The notes under the pieces: model-generated | Told to the model about the DNA's origin: nothing | The model's database searches: none | What the model saw: the letters and a program-made list of their open reading frames with translations, nothing else | Source of the DNA: Vagococcus elongatus | GTDB lineage: Bacteria > Bacillota > Bacilli > Lactobacillales > Vagococcaceae | Reading direction: 5' to 3' | Assembly (NCBI RefSeq): GCF_003987645.1 | Contig: NZ_NGKA01000011.1 | Span: 35,930-99,929, forward strand | Length of the DNA: 64,000 bases | Part shown: positions 27,953-40,821 of the stretch, one piece after another | Layout: the number at the start of each line of letters is the position of its first letter | Position numbering within the stretch: position 1 is the first letter of the stretch | Program-made: the position numbers and the translations under genes

Positions 27953-30900
27953 TTATCTTGCACCCTTATTCTTTTCCATATCTTTTTCATCCAAAGATAG
28001 GTTTGTTTCTTCTTTAACTTTGGCTTTAAATCTTTCAAGTTGTCCTAAAGTAGATTTTTTGTCATCTAAATTAAGGCCATCAACATCATAGGTAGACTCA
28101 AAGTAGTTGCTGCTTCTAAAGTCATTATCATACCTATCTGGAATCCCATCATTATCTAGGTCTTTTGAAAGTGGATCATAAAAATTACCTTCATCGTCAA
28201 TCTCAAGTCCAAGTTTTTCTCTTAAGTCTTTCTCATCTACTCTTATATATTCACCAAAGTCACTATATTCAAGATCTCTTTTTAAGTTTATAAGAGCCTC
28301 ATCTTTATTTGATAGTTCGCCCTCTTCACTTTCAAGGTAGCTCCCATGAGATACCTCTTTATCATCTACATATTGTGTCCAGGTATAATTTTTAAGACTT
28401 ATTTCATACTGTATTTCGTGTTTACCATCTTCTGTAGTTGTATAGGCAAGTCCAATATGACCTTCATCAGGATAAAGTTTATTAAAATCCTCATAAGAAT
28501 TATCTTGTTCAAACTCCCTATTACAATAATCAATTATAAGCCTTTTAATATCTTCAGTTAGAGGATTTAAATTCTCTAAGTCTTCTACTTCTCCCATGTC
28601 AAGCAGTCTATTAATTTCAGTAAGCCTTTGAGTCTTGTCTTTTAATTCTTCAGCCTTATCAAAGGGTTTTTTTACTTCTTCTTTAGCAATTTCAATTTGT
28701 TCCTTAGTAGCTTCAAGTTTTTCTTCAAATCTCTTCAAACTATCAGGAATCCTCTCCAAGACATTATCCATTCTTGTGATGTTCCCATCTCTATTTTCCC
28801 CTAGGTCTCCATAGTGATTGTTGGAGCCTTTTAAATTAAAGTTATGTTGGTTTGTAAGAAAATTATATGTTACTTCTATAGGAAATCCCCTATAGTCTCC
28901 AACAATCTTTTTATCTCCTAGCTTAACCCCCTTAATTGCTTCAAGAATTTTATCTCCTGCTAATTTTCTATCTGTAATTACTTCTTCTCCAACTTTTATA
29001 GAAGTAAATTTATTATCACCTGTTCCCTGTGGCTTAATTCTAGCAATATCACTTTTAGCACCTTCAATAAGCTTTTCATACCTTTCAATTTCCCTAGGGT
29101 AGGTCTTTATAATTTTATCTTCTAGACTATAAAGATTGCTCTTATAGTTTCCTTCAAGCATCTTTAATTTAGTAACTTCAATATCCAAGTCCATCTTTTC
29201 CTTTATTAATGGGTTACCTGTTGCAAGGGCTTTAATTTCAGCATAGGATAGGGTGTTTTCATCAACATCTTCCGCTACTCTTGCAGGTGTTTTTGAAGTC
29301 ATAATTTGTGAGATAAATTTTTGTTTATTTTCTATTGTCTGCCACAAATAACTATCAAAGGTATTCTCAGTAACATACCTAAATATTTTAACCTTATCAT
29401 TTTCATTACCACGTCTTACAATACGACCTGCCCTTTGTTCTAGATCTGCAGGTCTCCAAGGTACATCAAGGTCATGGGTAGCAATAAGTCTATTTTGTAC
29501 ATTAGTACCTGTTCCCATCTTTTGGGTAGACCCTAAAAGAATCCTTACATGACCTTTACGTACTTTGGAAAATAATTCATCCTTCTGTTTTTCTGTATTA
29601 GCATCATGGATAAAGGCTATTTCATTTTCTGGAATACCCATATTCAAAAGCTTGTCCCTAATATCATCATAAACATTGAAGCTTCCATCATTCTTTGGAG
29701 TAGACATATCAGAAAATACTAGTTGGGTTGAACGATTATCCCTTGTTTTATCCCAGATAGAATAAATATTTTTCACACATACATTTACCTTGCTATTAGG
29801 ATCATCAGGTAAAAGAGGATTGATAAGTCTTTGGTCGAGGGCTAATTTTTTTCCATCATTTGTGATTTTTAGCATATTATCTTCTTCTGGTTCAACACTT
29901 CTATCCCTTACCCTGTCCGCTCGCTCTGAAATAGCTTTTAAGACCTCCTTTTGCTCCTCTGTAGGCTTTGTTACTATGGTTTCATACTCTGCTTCAGGTA
30001 CTTTTAAATCAAGCATATCAGCTGTTTTTATATCTGCCACTTCTTTAAACATGGCCATAAGTTCAGGAAGGTTATAAAATTTGCTAAATCTTGTTTTAGC
30101 TCTATATTTATCTCCTTCAGGTGAAAGTTCTACTGCCGTTACAGTCTCACCAAAGGTACTTGCCCATGAATCAAAATGTTGCAGGTTGTTCTTTTCAAGT
30201 TCATCATATTGAAGATAGCGTTGCATAGTATAAAGCTCAGTCATACTGTTTGAGACTGGAGTACCTGTAGCAAAAACTACTGCCTTTCCTCCCGTCATTT
30301 CGTCTAAATATCGACATTTCATAAACATATCAGAAGATTTGAGTGCTTCACTCTGACCTATTCCTGCCACATTCCTCATTTTTGTATAAAGAAATAGATT
30401 TTTATAATTATGGGCCTCATCCACAAAAAGCTTATCAATTCCTAGTTCCTCGAAGGTAACAACATCATCTTTTTTAAAATCATCATTAAGTTTTTTTAGT
30501 CTACTTTCAAGTTTCTTTTTAGTATTTTGTAGCTGCTTTACTGTGAAATTCTGACTTCTGTCATACTTATACTCTTCAATGTATTCTAGGATTCCTTCAA
30601 TTTCCCTATTTATATGATTTTCTTGATATTCTTTACTCATAGGTATCTTTTCAAATTGTGAGTGCCCTATGATAACTGCATCATATTCTCCTGTTGCAAT
30701 CTTACCTATGAATCTCTTTCTATTCTTTGGCTGAAAATCTTTTTTGGTAGCAACCATAATATTTGCTCCAGGATAAAGTTCCATAAAGTCCCTACCTATT
30801 TGCTCCGTTAAATGATTAGGCACTACAAATAGAGCCTTACTACTCATGCCTAGCCTTTTTGACTCCATTGCAGAAGCAATCATCTCAAAGGTCTTACCCG

Positions 30901-33900
30901 CTCCTACTGTATGGGCAAGGAGAGAATTTCCACCATAAAGTGTTCTTGCAACTGCATTTTTTTGATGGTCTTTAAGGATAATACCTGAATTCATGCCTTC
31001 AAAGCGGATATTACTTCCATCATATTCCCTGTTGCGGACAGAATTAAATTTTTCATTATAAATCTTTTCTAGACGGTATCTCCTATCTGGATCTTTAAAT
31101 ATCCAATTTTTAAACTCTTCTTTTAAAAGTTCTTGTTTCTGACTTGCAAGCATTGTCTCCTTTTTGTTGAGTATGGAAGACCTACTACCATCAGGGTTTG
31201 TAACCCTATCCCACACCTTAGTGTCCTTTAGATTAAGGGCATCTTCTATAATCTTATAAGCATTGACTCTACTAGTACCATAGGTCATATTTGCAAGGTC
31301 ATTTCCTCCATCCTTGCTCTTTCCCTCAATTCTCCATTCAGCTGTAAAAGGTGAGTATCTAACATGAATATCCCATCTTGCAAATCCTGGTGTTTTAAGA
31401 ATTTCAAAGATAAAATTTTCTACATCTTTTTCTGGTATCCATGTAGCTCCGAGCCTTACTGTAATTTCTGAAGCTGTTAGTTCCTTTGGCATTACCTCTT
31501 CAAGACTTGCTTTTTGTATTTTAAAGTTAGCAAGATTTTCTTCTATTTCCTTTATACTAGAATTGTCCATATCCATAAAGCCTAAAGTTCTTTCAGTATG
31601 ATTGATATATTCATTTAAAACATTTATCTTATCTCTGATGTTACCACTTAAATATTCATCTGCACTTACATAGTTAAAGGCCATAGGATTGTGCTTTTCT
31701 TTCTCTGTAAAAGGAAGTGCATTGTTTTCTCTATCAAATTCCTTAATATCAAGAAAGATCTTGCCTTTTAAACTCTCTACTAAAATTATTTCATCAAGGT
31801 CTGTAAGTTCCTCCATATATTCAAGGTCTACTCTTCCTTTTTCTGCAATAGAAAGAATAAGGGCTTCGTCTGGTGTGTCCACATGAGTTACTGGCACAGC
31901 CTTTTTTATTGTTCGTTTTGTAAATATATCGCCCTTTTCCTTGAACTTGCCTTCCTCAAGTTTTTCAATACTTGAAATAAGAGCAAAATTACTATCCTCA
32001 GATAAAAGTCTTGTGTTCATTCTCCCATTTATAAAGCCATTCTTCTTGCTAAATTCATCATATATATCATTAAGCTTTTTCTGTGCCAGTCTAATCTCAA
32101 CTTCACTTCTATCTTCTAACTGTAGTTCAATTACATCTCTTAAAGCATTACCAAGAGCTATATAATCTCTAATTTTATCTAAGTCTTTATCACTTCTATT
32201 TACTTCTCTCATTATGGAGTCTTCTCTCATATAGACCTTTCCATCTTTTTCGGTAAATGAGAAGTTCTTTACATCTTCATCAGCTGGGAGAATCTCAGCT
32301 TCTTTTTCTCCTTCCTCCCTTTCGACTTTTATAGGCTCAATCTTTCCTTGAATCCTATTTATAGCTAGTGAAAGTTCAGATTTAAAATCGTGATTTTCCT
32401 TAGCTTGACAGGTAGTAGTCTTTCCAAATCTTCCTGATACTTCTATCATTTCACCAAGCACCATTTGAGGATTTTCGACAAAATATTTGTTGTAACTTAG
32501 ACCCTTATCATCTATTCCAAGTTCATACCATGGCTCTTCTCTTTCTATTACCGATTCCTTCTTTTTAAGAAAAATAATATCACTAGTTACTTCAGTTCCA
32601 GCCATACCTTTAAAAGTATTATTTGGTAGTCTTATAACCCCGAGAAGCTCACATCTTGCACCTAGATATCTACGAATTGAATCATCCTTTTTATCCATTG
32701 TTCCACTGGAAGTAATAAATGCAATAACTCCCCCGCTTCTTACCTTGTCTATTGACTTAGCAAAGAAATAGTCATGAATTAAAAAGTTATTCTTATCATA
32801 TAATCTATCATTTACTTTAAATTCCCCAAATGGAACATTCCCTATTGCCACATCAAAGAAATTATTTGAAAACGAAGTTTCTTCAAATCCTTTAACTTGT
32901 ACATTACTCTCTGGATATAATCTTCTGGCTATATTTCCTGATATGCTATCAAGTTCTATACCATATACTTTTGATCCTTTCATGCTTTCTGGAATACTTC
33001 CTATAAAACTCCCTACTCCACATGAAGGTTCAAGTATATTTCCCTTTTCAAATCCCATGTTTTCAAGGACTTGATATATGCCATCAATTACAATCTTAGG
33101 AGTATAAAAGGCAGTAAGGGTTGACTCTTGACAACTTTCATATTCCTTGGGAGTGAGGTTTTCCTTAAGAAAGACTCTAGCCCTCTCCCACTGGCCTGTT
33201 TTATTTTCATCAAATACATCTGAAAGTCCACCCCAACCTACATACTTGGATAGAACTACTTGTTCATCTCTACTTGCATTTCTATTCTCTTCTTCTAAAA
33301 TTTTTAGAACTTTTATAGCATTTATGTTATTCTCTAATCTTTGATGTGGTGGAAGGCTATCAGGAATAATTTCATCTGTAATTATAAAATTTTCAATTTT
33401 AGGGCTTTCTCTTTCGTCTTCTTGTCTATCTTCTATATCTTCAAAACCTCTAAAAGGAAAAGTCATTTGTTCATTTTCTTTAGCTTTTTCTTCATCAAAG
33501 TCATAAAGTTCAGTAGTATAAATAAACTCGTTAAATTCATCTATGCTTTCAAATTGAAGCCTTCTTACCTGTCTTGTATCAAGAATATATTCATCTTTCA
33601 ATTCATAAGGAAGCATTTCTATAAGAAGCATATCTTCCCTTACACTTGTAATAATAAAAGGATTGTCCCATATTTTTATAACATTATCCCTAGTAATAGG
33701 CTCTCTATTTAACTCTTGGTCTTTTAAATCTATAAGATAATCATTTATTTTATAGGTCTTATAAATTTCTTCATCCATAAAAAACTCTATCTTTTTTGAA
33801 TCTTCAAAGGTTCTTCCTTTATAAAGTTGATACTCTATCCCCTCAAGAAAAACCTGTCTTTCATCCTCAGCAAGTTCTATATGACTAAGATAGCCTTTTG

Positions 33901-35692
33901 GAATTATAATAAATTCTGTACCTACTTTTGCTGCAATAAGCTCTTCCCCTATTTGATCTTCCCCTTGCATAAAAAGAATTTCTGGGTCTACCTCCTGTGA
34001 AGCTTCATCTCTTGTAAAGTCATCAAGTTCTCCAAAAAATACCCTATGAATTTCTTCTTCACTTAACTGTTTTTTAAGTTCACTATCTCTTAATTCTTTA
34101 AATGTCTTAGGAAAATCTTCAAGTATAAGTCTTTCTGCTCCCATTTCCCTTAATTCCTTTAGATTAAAATATCCCCATTCAGCTTCAAAACCTGCTACTA
34201 ATCCAAAGGCATCCTCTGTTTCAGGGTCATACTCTGTTAGATACCAGGTCCAATTGCTTCTAAAAGGAATAATATAGGCTCCATGAACCACCTTATCTGC
34301 CAAAGAAATACTTTCAGTATCCCCTAGATTTGGTACATTTTCTATCATTTCTTCATTCATAAGTTCTCTAGGATTCTCTTTTGAATAATATTTAGTAACA
34401 AAAAAGGAAGCAGATTCATCATCTACTCCCTGGTCCTCATCTATGCTTATTTCTTCATCTAATTGTAAACGTACTCCTTCATTGCCATCTCCCTCAATTC
34501 GTGATTCAGGTTCTCCATAAGACCTGTCCACTTCATCCAGTCTTCTGCCTTCAGTTTCTCTGTCAACCCAAAGCTTTCCATCATCCTCGGTTTCTCCATC
34601 TCTATGAATCCCTTGGCTGTCTCTTCTACTTCTAGAAGATGCTTCATAAGGCTTTTCTCCAGGAACATCTCCTGGAATAAATTCTCTTTCTCCTCTACCA
34701 TGAAGTTTAGTCTCGCTTGGGCGAATCTGTGAGTCAGGTGTGTCTGATCCTTCATTAGAACTTTCTCTGCCACTTCTTTCATCTTCAAAGTTATCTCTTC
34801 CGATGTCTCGCATTCCCCAAATATCATCTGATATTCGTTCTCTACCTTGTCTTCCTTCAGGTATGCTTCTAGCCTCTCCTCGAAATTCATCATCTATCCC
34901 TCCTATATTTTCTTCATCGTCTCTAATTTGTCTATCTTCATTGTACCGCTCAATTACTCCTTTTGTCAGCACCTTATTTTTATCAATTTCTTTATCTATA
35001 GCTACTGTTCTTTCTAGGATGTTTGATACCATTAAACTTAGCTCTTTACCTACTATTGTTAGTGAAATTTCATCAAGACTCCCAAGAATCTCATTAATCT
35101 TATTTCTATCAGCTTCATAATTTATATCAAGCCTTGCAGCATATCCTATTTTTAAAGACTCTTTAAGAAAGTCATTAAAGATTTTTCTATAAGTAGGATC
35201 TATCTTAAGTTCATTTAAGAGATAATTACTCCTATTTATTACCTCAGTTTGTGCAATATTTTCAAGTACTTCATCTAATGCCATGCTTTCTAATTCACCA
35301 TCATTAAAAGCTCCATCAAGCCCTAGAACTGCTCTTAGGCTATCTTCTCCATTAGTTAATTCCCATAATTCCACTTGATTTGCGGCTCTTGTCATTGATA
35401 CTGTTTGGCTAAGATCAAAGATGTAGGATACTTTACCGTATTGTCCATAGTCTTTATATATGGGAATTCCTTTTTCGCCACGCTTTACAGTTCTATTAAA
35501 TGTCTTTCTCCAAAAATCAAATTCTCCACAGGCTCTTGCACTAATATTCTTATTATAGATACTAAGTTGGCTAGTAAAATCATATTTATAATTGTTTCCA
35601 ATAGTCCTCATAAGTGAAATATATTCATCACTATTAGAGAGAACTTTTGCCTTGATTTCTTGTATCAAATGTTCAAAATCATTTATTCTCAT
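27953..35692 (-). CDS. Giant LtrC/ArdC-like, methyltransferase and SNF2-type helicase fusion
   Basis: A 2579-aa multidomain protein. The N-terminus (1-130) resembles ArdC/LtrC single-strand-binding domains ([20 protein letters not shown]). Low-complexity acidic spacers follow. An adenine methyltransferase fold has EPSCGVGSF near 890 and GNVPF near 950, where NPPF/NPPY is usual. The helicase shows Walker [12 protein letters not shown] near 1597, DEAHNYKN near 1757, [12 protein letters not shown] near 1811 and [10 protein letters not shown] near 2087. The C-terminus looks like DUF4316. Such proteins occur in most Tn1549-like elements. They are thought to protect incoming DNA from restriction or to process it; neither is shown by sequence. 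No frameshift is seen. Confidence 0.85.
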   Translation of the reverse strand: MRINDFEHLIQEIKAKVLSNSDEYISLMRTIGNNYKYDFTSQLSIYNKNISARACGEFDFWRKTFNRTVKRGEKGIPIYKDYGQYGKVSYIFDLSQTVSMTRAANQVELWELTNGEDSLRAVLGLDGAFNDGELESMALDEVLENIAQTEVINRSNYLLNELKIDPTYRKIFNDFLKESLKIGYAARLDINYEADRNKINEILGSLDEISLTIVGKELSLMVSNILERTVAIDKEIDKNKVLTKGVIERYNEDRQIRDDEENIGGIDDEFRGEARSIPEGRQGRERISDDIWGMRDIGRDNFEDERSGRESSNEGSDTPDSQIRPSETKLHGRGEREFIPGDVPGEKPYEASSRSRRDSQGIHRDGETEDDGKLWVDRETEGRRLDEVDRSYGEPESRIEGDGNEGVRLQLDEEISIDEDQGVDDESASFFVTKYYSKENPRELMNEEMIENVPNLGDTESISLADKVVHGAYIIPFRSNWTWYLTEYDPETEDAFGLVAGFEAEWGYFNLKELREMGAERLILEDFPKTFKELRDSELKKQLSEEEIHRVFFGELDDFTRDEASQEVDPEILFMQGEDQIGEELIAAKVGTEFIIIPKGYLSHIELAEDERQVFLEGIEYQLYKGRTFEDSKKIEFFMDEEIYKTYKINDYLIDLKDQELNREPITRDNVIKIWDNPFIITSVREDMLLIEMLPYELKDEYILDTRQVRRLQFESIDEFNEFIYTTELYDFDEEKAKENEQMTFPFRGFEDIEDRQEDERESPKIENFIITDEIIPDSLPPHQRLENNINAIKVLKILEEENRNASRDEQVVLSKYVGWGGLSDVFDENKTGQWERARVFLKENLTPKEYESCQESTLTAFYTPKIVIDGIYQVLENMGFEKGNILEPSCGVGSFIGSIPESMKGSKVYGIELDSISGNIARRLYPESNVQVKGFEETSFSNNFFDVAIGNVPFGEFKVNDRLYDKNNFLIHDYFFAKSIDKVRSGGVIAFITSSGTMDKKDDSIRRYLGARCELLGVIRLPNNTFKGMAGTEVTSDIIFLKKKESVIEREEPWYELGIDDKGLSYNKYFVENPQMVLGEMIEVSGRFGKTTTCQAKENHDFKSELSLAINRIQGKIEPIKVEREEGEKEAEILPADEDVKNFSFTEKDGKVYMREDSIMREVNRSDKDLDKIRDYIALGNALRDVIELQLEDRSEVEIRLAQKKLNDIYDEFSKKNGFINGRMNTRLLSEDSNFALISSIEKLEEGKFKEKGDIFTKRTIKKAVPVTHVDTPDEALILSIAEKGRVDLEYMEELTDLDEIILVESLKGKIFLDIKEFDRENNALPFTEKEKHNPMAFNYVSADEYLSGNIRDKINVLNEYINHTERTLGFMDMDNSSIKEIEENLANFKIQKASLEEVMPKELTASEITVRLGATWIPEKDVENFIFEILKTPGFARWDIHVRYSPFTAEWRIEGKSKDGGNDLANMTYGTSRVNAYKIIEDALNLKDTKVWDRVTNPDGSRSSILNKKETMLASQKQELLKEEFKNWIFKDPDRRYRLEKIYNEKFNSVRNREYDGSNIRFEGMNSGIILKDHQKNAVARTLYGGNSLLAHTVGAGKTFEMIASAMESKRLGMSSKALFVVPNHLTEQIGRDFMELYPGANIMVATKKDFQPKNRKRFIGKIATGEYDAVIIGHSQFEKIPMSKEYQENHINREIEGILEYIEEYKYDRSQNFTVKQLQNTKKKLESRLKKLNDDFKKDDVVTFEELGIDKLFVDEAHNYKNLFLYTKMRNVAGIGQSEALKSSDMFMKCRYLDEMTGGKAVVFATGTPVSNSMTELYTMQRYLQYDELEKNNLQHFDSWASTFGETVTAVELSPEGDKYRAKTRFSKFYNLPELMAMFKEVADIKTADMLDLKVPEAEYETIVTKPTEEQKEVLKAISERADRVRDRSVEPEEDNMLKITNDGKKLALDQRLINPLLPDDPNSKVNVCVKNIYSIWDKTRDNRSTQLVFSDMSTPKNDGSFNVYDDIRDKLLNMGIPENEIAFIHDANTEKQKDELFSKVRKGHVRILLGSTQKMGTGTNVQNRLIATHDLDVPWRPADLEQRAGRIVRRGNENDKVKIFRYVTENTFDSYLWQTIENKQKFISQIMTSKTPARVAEDVDENTLSYAEIKALATGNPLIKEKMDLDIEVTKLKMLEGNYKSNLYSLEDKIIKTYPREIERYEKLIEGAKSDIARIKPQGTGDNKFTSIKVGEEVITDRKLAGDKILEAIKGVKLGDKKIVGDYRGFPIEVTYNFLTNQHNFNLKGSNNHYGDLGENRDGNITRMDNVLERIPDSLKRFEEKLEATKEQIEIAKEEVKKPFDKAEELKDKTQRLTEINRLLDMGEVEDLENLNPLTEDIKRLIIDYCNREFEQDNSYEDFNKLYPDEGHIGLAYTTTEDGKHEIQYEISLKNYTWTQYVDDKEVSHGSYLESEEGELSNKDEALINLKRDLEYSDFGEYIRVDEKDLREKLGLEIDDEGNFYDPLSKDLDNDGIPDRYDNDFRSSNYFESTYDVDGLNLDDKKSTLGQLERFKAKVKEETNLSLDEKDMEKNKGAR

Positions 35693-35755
35693 GTTTCCTC
35701 CTCCTTGCCTAATAAAAGGGTAATAGATTTTACTCCATCACCCATCTTTACAAAC

Positions 35756-36715
35756 TTATATACTACAGTTTTCAATTTCCTTTACTATCTCTTCAAGAAC
35801 ATTAACCACTATACTATTACCAGATTGCTTATATAAAATGCTAGACATACAGTTTTTCCTCCTTGGGAATATCTTTATAAGCTTATCAAAATCACTATCC
35901 TCAAATCCCATCAACCTAAAACATTCTCTTTCAGTAAGATACCTATATCTCCCATTACCTATATCAAGTATTCCAGAATTAGGAACCCTTACTTGCTTAG
36001 TGGATATTGTGTAGCAAAAATCTTTTATTACCTGAAGTCTACCTTGAAATTGTGGTTTGTATTCAGGGTCAGAAAGTATTTTTAACATTGAAGGTTGCTT
36101 AACTAAAAATATATCGCCATATCTCTCCATTACATCTCTTTCTAGAAAGTCTGCTAAATGTTTGGTTTTTTTATGTTCTAGATTCTCGAATTTAAAGGGG
36201 TTTTTACCTAAATAACTAATAGCAAAAATTCTTTCTCTCTTCTGTGGTATTCCAAAGTTTATTGAGTTAAGAGTCTCATACTTAGTTTCATAGCCTAGCC
36301 TTTCCATTTCATCAAGGTAATAAAAAAAAGAAGCTCTCATCTTCCTATCGAGAACTCCCTTAACATTTTCCCATATTACCCATCTTGGCCTATCCTGTAT
36401 TTCTTCTATTATCCTTATTGTTTCAAATAAAAGACTGCTCCTTGTTCCACTTCCTATCTTTCCTCCTAATTTTTCTCCTATCCTAGAAAAATCCTGGCAG
36501 GGACTACCATGCATTAGTAAATCAATTTTTTTATCTGGTGGAAGACTATAATTACATATACATCGTGGTTCATAATTTTCCTTGTAGAGTGCATTATAGC
36601 TTTTAACACAGTTTTTATCTATTTCAACATAATCTACTATCTCAAAGGGAATTTGACTATTAATATAAGCCTTCCTTATTGCACCTATACCACCAAAAAG
36701 TTCTATAACCTTCAT
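35756..36715 (-). CDS. DNA cytosine-5 methyltransferase
   Basis: A 319-aa C5-cytosine methyltransferase. The SAM site is ELFGGIGAIRKA at residues 4-15, the catalytic motif is GSPCQDFSR near 70, ENVKG lies near 113 and QRRERIF-like QKRERIFAIS follows. The start at 36715 gives an ATGA overlap with the topoisomerase stop, so the genes are coupled. It probably modifies the element DNA to evade host restriction. No cognate restriction enzyme gene lies nearby, so it is an orphan. Its target sequence is unknown. Confidence 0.92.
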   Translation of the reverse strand: MKVIELFGGIGAIRKAYINSQIPFEIVDYVEIDKNCVKSYNALYKENYEPRCICNYSLPPDKKIDLLMHGSPCQDFSRIGEKLGGKIGSGTRSSLLFETIRIIEEIQDRPRWVIWENVKGVLDRKMRASFFYYLDEMERLGYETKYETLNSINFGIPQKRERIFAISYLGKNPFKFENLEHKKTKHLADFLERDVMERYGDIFLVKQPSMLKILSDPEYKPQFQGRLQVIKDFCYTISTKQVRVPNSGILDIGNGRYRYLTERECFRLMGFEDSDFDKLIKIFPRRKNCMSSILYKQSGNSIVVNVLEEIVKEIENCSI

Positions 36716-38409
36716 TTTTGTGAAATAACTTCCCTTATTCTTTTTTCTACATCTTTTATAAAATCCTTTAAGTCTGCTTTTCCCTCTGAGATTTCGTAAA
36801 GCTTCATCTCCCAATCTACTGTTGTATTTGGATTTTTAAGAAAGTCTGCTACTAAAGATACTAGCTCTTCCCCCTTATTAGTAGAAATAAGTTTTCTATC
36901 ATCTCTTTTTATAAGCTCTTTTTGAATAAGATTTTCAATTATTCCCGCTCTCGTTGCAGGTGTCCCTAATCCTTTAGTAATTATTTCTACATCTTGTTTT
37001 GCATCTTTACCTGCAAGCTCCATATCCTTTAGCAAGGTATCCTCTGTATAGACTTTGGGTGGATTTGTATATTTTTCATTTATTTTCTTATCTTCAATCC
37101 TAAGGCTATCACCTTTATTTAGCCTTGGAAGAACCTTGTCTTCTTTTTTCTTAGTATATGAAGTAAGGTATTTAGTAAATCCTTCATCTATTACTACTGT
37201 TCCCCTACTGGTAAATTCACTGCCTTCTATATGGCATATAATCTTAGTATTTTCAATAACCAAATTTCCTGATCTTGCTGCTAAAAGCTTTACTTTTAAC
37301 AGTTCAAATACTTTTTCTTCTGACCTTTGTAAGCTTGAAGTATCAAAATCAAGAGAAGCATTTGTTGGAATTATGGCATGGTGATCTTCGACTTTCTTAG
37401 AATTAAAAATACTTTTAAAATTCTCTTCATCAAAGTCATTCCCAAAGGAATCTACATAAAGTTTAACACTATTAACCATATCGTCAGTAAGAAACCTACT
37501 ATCTGTCCTTGGATAGGTTATCAGTTTCTTTTCATAAAGACTTTGTGCATAATCAAGTGTTTGTTTTGCACTATATCCAAAATACTTATTACATTCTCTT
37601 TGAAGTGTTGTTAAGTCAAAAAGCTTATCAGGTCTTGTAATCTTTCTATTATTTTCTATTTCCTTTATTTCTACAGTTTTAGGAATAGATGAAAGTAATC
37701 TCTTAGCCTTTTCTTCTTCATTAATCCTTGATGTTTCAAGGTAAATATCTTTTGCATTTATCTCAACTGTATAATACTTCTCTTTTTTAAAGTTTCTTAT
37801 AGCCTTATCCCTATCTACAACCATTGCTAGTGTAGGTGTTTGTACCCTGCCTACTGAATAATTGTTACTATGAAGGCAAGAGTAATATCTTGAAAGATTC
37901 ATGCCTACTAGCCAGTCTGCCTGTCCTCTTGCCAAAGCTGATCGATATAAATTTTTATATTCTCTACCATCTTTAAGATTATTAAAGCCTTCTTTTATAG
38001 CCTTATCTTCCATTGATGAAATCCAAAGTCTTTTCATAGTTTTTTTACATCTTGCCTGGTTATAAACAAGCCTGAAAATAAGCTCTCCCTCTCTCGCTGC
38101 ATCACAAGCATTTATAACCTCTACAACTCTTTTATCTGTTAACAAGTTTTTTAAAATGCTATACTGCTTCTTAGTATATTTTGAAACTTCATATTGGTAG
38201 TTATCAGGAAATATAGGAAGGTCTTCTATATTCCATCTTTTATATCTTCCATCATAACTCTCTGGGCTACTCATTCTAATAAGATGACCTATGCACCAGC
38301 TAACTATATAATTATTTCCTTCAAGGTATCCATCTTTTCTTGAATTTGCACCTATGACCTTGGCAATACTCATTGCTACACTTGGTTTTTCTGCTATTAC
38401 TAATTTCAA
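36712..38409 (-). CDS. topB: DNA topoisomerase III (type IA)
   Basis: A 565-aa type IA topoisomerase with the Toprim start MKLVIAEKPSVA and the active-site Tyr in LITYPRTDSRFL near residue 300. It is shorter than chromosomal TopB and lacks extra C-terminal zinc fingers, like other ICE-borne copies. It relaxes single-stranded or underwound DNA during transfer or replication. The stop overlaps the following methyltransferase start by four bases. A terminator hairpin precedes it. Confidence 0.93.
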   Translation of the reverse strand: MKLVIAEKPSVAMSIAKVIGANSRKDGYLEGNNYIVSWCIGHLIRMSSPESYDGRYKRWNIEDLPIFPDNYQYEVSKYTKKQYSILKNLLTDKRVVEVINACDAAREGELIFRLVYNQARCKKTMKRLWISSMEDKAIKEGFNNLKDGREYKNLYRSALARGQADWLVGMNLSRYYSCLHSNNYSVGRVQTPTLAMVVDRDKAIRNFKKEKYYTVEINAKDIYLETSRINEEEKAKRLLSSIPKTVEIKEIENNRKITRPDKLFDLTTLQRECNKYFGYSAKQTLDYAQSLYEKKLITYPRTDSRFLTDDMVNSVKLYVDSFGNDFDEENFKSIFNSKKVEDHHAIIPTNASLDFDTSSLQRSEEKVFELLKVKLLAARSGNLVIENTKIICHIEGSEFTSRGTVVIDEGFTKYLTSYTKKKEDKVLPRLNKGDSLRIEDKKINEKYTNPPKVYTEDTLLKDMELAGKDAKQDVEIITKGLGTPATRAGIIENLIQKELIKRDDRKLISTNKGEELVSLVADFLKNPNTTVDWEMKLYEISEGKADLKDFIKDVEKRIREVISQK

Positions 38410-38436
38410 TTTATTTCCTCCATTTCATTTTTAGAC

Positions 38437-38479
38437 AAAAAAATAGCGGCTCAGATATAATTACTTATCCGAGCCGCTA
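38437..38479 (-). terminator. Terminator between the VWA and topB genes
   Basis: TAGCGGCTC / GAGCCGCTA (9 bp) with an 18-base loop is followed by seven U on the - strand. It is one of three related hairpins in the backbone (others at 49198 and 55776). Confidence 0.85.
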
Positions 38480-38502
38480 TCATTTATCTATTTATCTTGT
38501 TT

Positions 38503-40821
38503 TTACCAGGACTGATTAGGATATTTTAGTGAGAATGTAAATACAATCTTCATCTTTCCATTGGTAGTTTCCTCATATTTTGCTGTTTTAGTTTTTAAAT
38601 TAAAATCCCATCCCCTATAACCATTCTTAAAGTCCCTATAATCAACATCTTCTGTTTCTCTTATATACTTTCCATTGCTCTTTATTACACGAGTAAATCT
38701 CATCTTCATTCCAGCCATATCAATATCTTCACCATCATCATAAGTCTTCTTATCAGGTAAAGTTACAAATTTTTCGGGATACCATTGATTGGCTTTAACA
38801 CCCTCTGGCAGATTCATATCTTTTAAATTGTTTTTATCCTTTTCTCTTTCAAGATTTTCTCTTAAATCCTTTACATCATCTTCAAGGTTTTCAAATTTTT
38901 CCTTATATTTCTCATTGTCTTTTTCAAGCTTATCCTTTTCTTTACTAAGATTATAAATCTTATCATCAAGTTTATTTATCTCATTATTTAACTTTTCCTT
39001 ATCCTTACTTGACTGATTCTTATGATTTTCTAATTCTTTTTCCATCTCTTCTTTTGCTTTTTTCAAGGCTTCTATTTCTTTATTCATCTTATCTATTTCT
39101 TTTCTTAAATCTTCTTCAAGTAAATCCTTGTCTTTAGATAATTGTTCAATATCATCTTCTAGTTTTTCTACCTTTTTATCAAAGGATTCTATAACATGAT
39201 TTAGTTTATCCTCTAGCCTTTCTTTTTCCTTATTTATTAAATCTAAATCATTATTTAACTCATTAATCTCATCCTTAAGATTTTCCCTTTCCTCCTTTGT
39301 CTTATTCTTTTCATCAACCAGTTCTTTTTCAAGTTCTACCTTTTCTTTAATTATTTCATCAATCTTTTTATCTAAGTCATCAATACTTTCTTTTAGTTGA
39401 TCTCTTTCTGCCTTAGATTCCTCTTTTTCTTTTTCAAGCTGATTTTCAATTTCTGTTTTTTCCTTATTTAATTGGTCTAACTTATCATTAAGGTCAGAAA
39501 TCTTGTTATCAAGTTCTTCCTTATCCTTCTCATACTCAGCTTTTTCCTGGTTAAGTCTATCATCCAGTTCTTCAATTTTCTTATTAAGTTCTTCTTCTAC
39601 CGAATCCTTTTCTTTCCTTAAATCCTCAATATTTTTATCTAGTTCTGAAATCTCATTTTCTAGTTCTTTTTTATCTTCCTCCATTTTATTTATTATGTCT
39701 TCCATCTCTTTTTCTAGATTTTCTTTAGATTCATTTAGTTCATCAGTTTTTTGCTTTAGATCTTCTATTTCTTTTTCAAGAGCCTTTTTATCTTCTTCTG
39801 ATTTTTCCTTCTCATCAGCTAAGTCTTGTTCTAATTTATCCTTAGCTTCTCCAAGTTTATCAATTTTGTCTTTTAAGTCATTAATTTCCTTGTTAAATTC
39901 CTCCTTATCCTTAGCTGCCTGCTCTCTTTCTTCAGCAAACTCTTTTTCAAGTTCTGATTTTTCTCTGTCAAGTTCATCAATCCTATTATTTAGATCTTCA
40001 AGTTCTTTTTCTAGTTTTTCTTTTTCTATATTAGCTTTTATTTCATCAGTTAGATCTTTGAAAGTATCTTCTAGGTCATCTGTATCTGAATCCTTAAACT
40101 TATCTTCTCCACTTGCTACTTCTTTTAAAAACTCTTTTGCTTGTTCATTACAATCAACTGCGACTGTGTAAATATCAAGAACATCAATATTATCACTTTT
40201 TGCAAGATTAGCTTCTGCTAGGGCACAAAACTTACCCTTGCTAGTAGTGGTGTCTTGTCCTGCTTTATCATAATAGAAACTTCCTTCAAGAACCTCTTTG
40301 TTATTGTTCATATAATCATCAAGGTCAATCTTTGGTTCATAAATACGGTTTGCTTCTCCATCTGAAAGAAGGACTATGATTTTTTTATCTCCAGTAGAGT
40401 TTTTAAAAATCATTCTTGCTTCATGAATACCTCCTTGTGTAAAGGTCATATTCTTCGCAGACAGACCATCAATAGCACTGAAGAGCTTGTCCTCATCTTT
40501 TTTCCGGAAAAAGTCTGCTCCATCATTTTTGTGATGGATTACATTAGACTCAAAGCTAATAAGTGCTATATTTGTATTAATATCATAGGATTCTTGTTCC
40601 TTCCATATAGCCTTTGCCATATCTTTAGCTGAATTTTTAGCCTTTGTCATTTTAGTTCCACTCATTGAACCTGAAATATCAACTACAATAGTCATATCAA
40701 CATCATAACCTGTCTTATCCTCTTTCTCACTTGCCAATACAGGAGTTACTGCCCCAAACATTATAGAGAAACTAAGCACTCCTGCTAGTATTTTTTTAAA
40801 TAGTCCTGTTCTTTTACCCAT
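38503..40821 (-). CDS. Secreted VWA-domain, long coiled-coil protein
   Basis: A 772-aa protein with a signal peptide (1-30, cleavage after PVLAS), then a von Willebrand A domain with a complete MIDAS start DISGSMS at 48-54. A very long Glu/Lys/Asp coiled coil runs from about 265 to 690, with a beta-rich C-terminal domain. It is probably a surface or wall-spanning protein that brings cells together or supports the mating channel (inference from location among type IV secretion genes). It has no LPXTG motif or second membrane helix, so attachment would be through partners such as the DUF4366 protein, whose stop overlaps its start. Confidence 0.8.
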   Translation of the reverse strand: MGKRTGLFKKILAGVLSFSIMFGAVTPVLASEKEDKTGYDVDMTIVVDISGSMSGTKMTKAKNSAKDMAKAIWKEQESYDINTNIALISFESNVIHHKNDGADFFRKKDEDKLFSAIDGLSAKNMTFTQGGIHEARMIFKNSTGDKKIIVLLSDGEANRIYEPKIDLDDYMNNNKEVLEGSFYYDKAGQDTTTSKGKFCALAEANLAKSDNIDVLDIYTVAVDCNEQAKEFLKEVASGEDKFKDSDTDDLEDTFKDLTDEIKANIEKEKLEKELEDLNNRIDELDREKSELEKEFAEEREQAAKDKEEFNKEINDLKDKIDKLGEAKDKLEQDLADEKEKSEEDKKALEKEIEDLKQKTDELNESKENLEKEMEDIINKMEEDKKELENEISELDKNIEDLRKEKDSVEEELNKKIEELDDRLNQEKAEYEKDKEELDNKISDLNDKLDQLNKEKTEIENQLEKEKEESKAERDQLKESIDDLDKKIDEIIKEKVELEKELVDEKNKTKEERENLKDEINELNNDLDLINKEKERLEDKLNHVIESFDKKVEKLEDDIEQLSKDKDLLEEDLRKEIDKMNKEIEALKKAKEEMEKELENHKNQSSKDKEKLNNEINKLDDKIYNLSKEKDKLEKDNEKYKEKFENLEDDVKDLRENLEREKDKNNLKDMNLPEGVKANQWYPEKFVTLPDKKTYDDGEDIDMAGMKMRFTRVIKSNGKYIRETEDVDYRDFKNGYRGWDFNLKTKTAKYEETTNGKMKIVFTFSLKYPNQSW

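Noticed and set aside
34459..34893. 144-codon open frame inside the methylase-helicase gene, same strand
   Set aside because: It lies out of frame in an acidic low-complexity part of the large gene, has no ribosome site of note and its product is unlike any known protein; it is a composition effect.
39503..40171. 222-codon Ser/Leu-rich open frame on the + strand
   Set aside because: It is the complement of the Glu/Lys/Asp coiled coil of the VWA protein; such codons give long Ser/Phe/Leu frames on the other strand.
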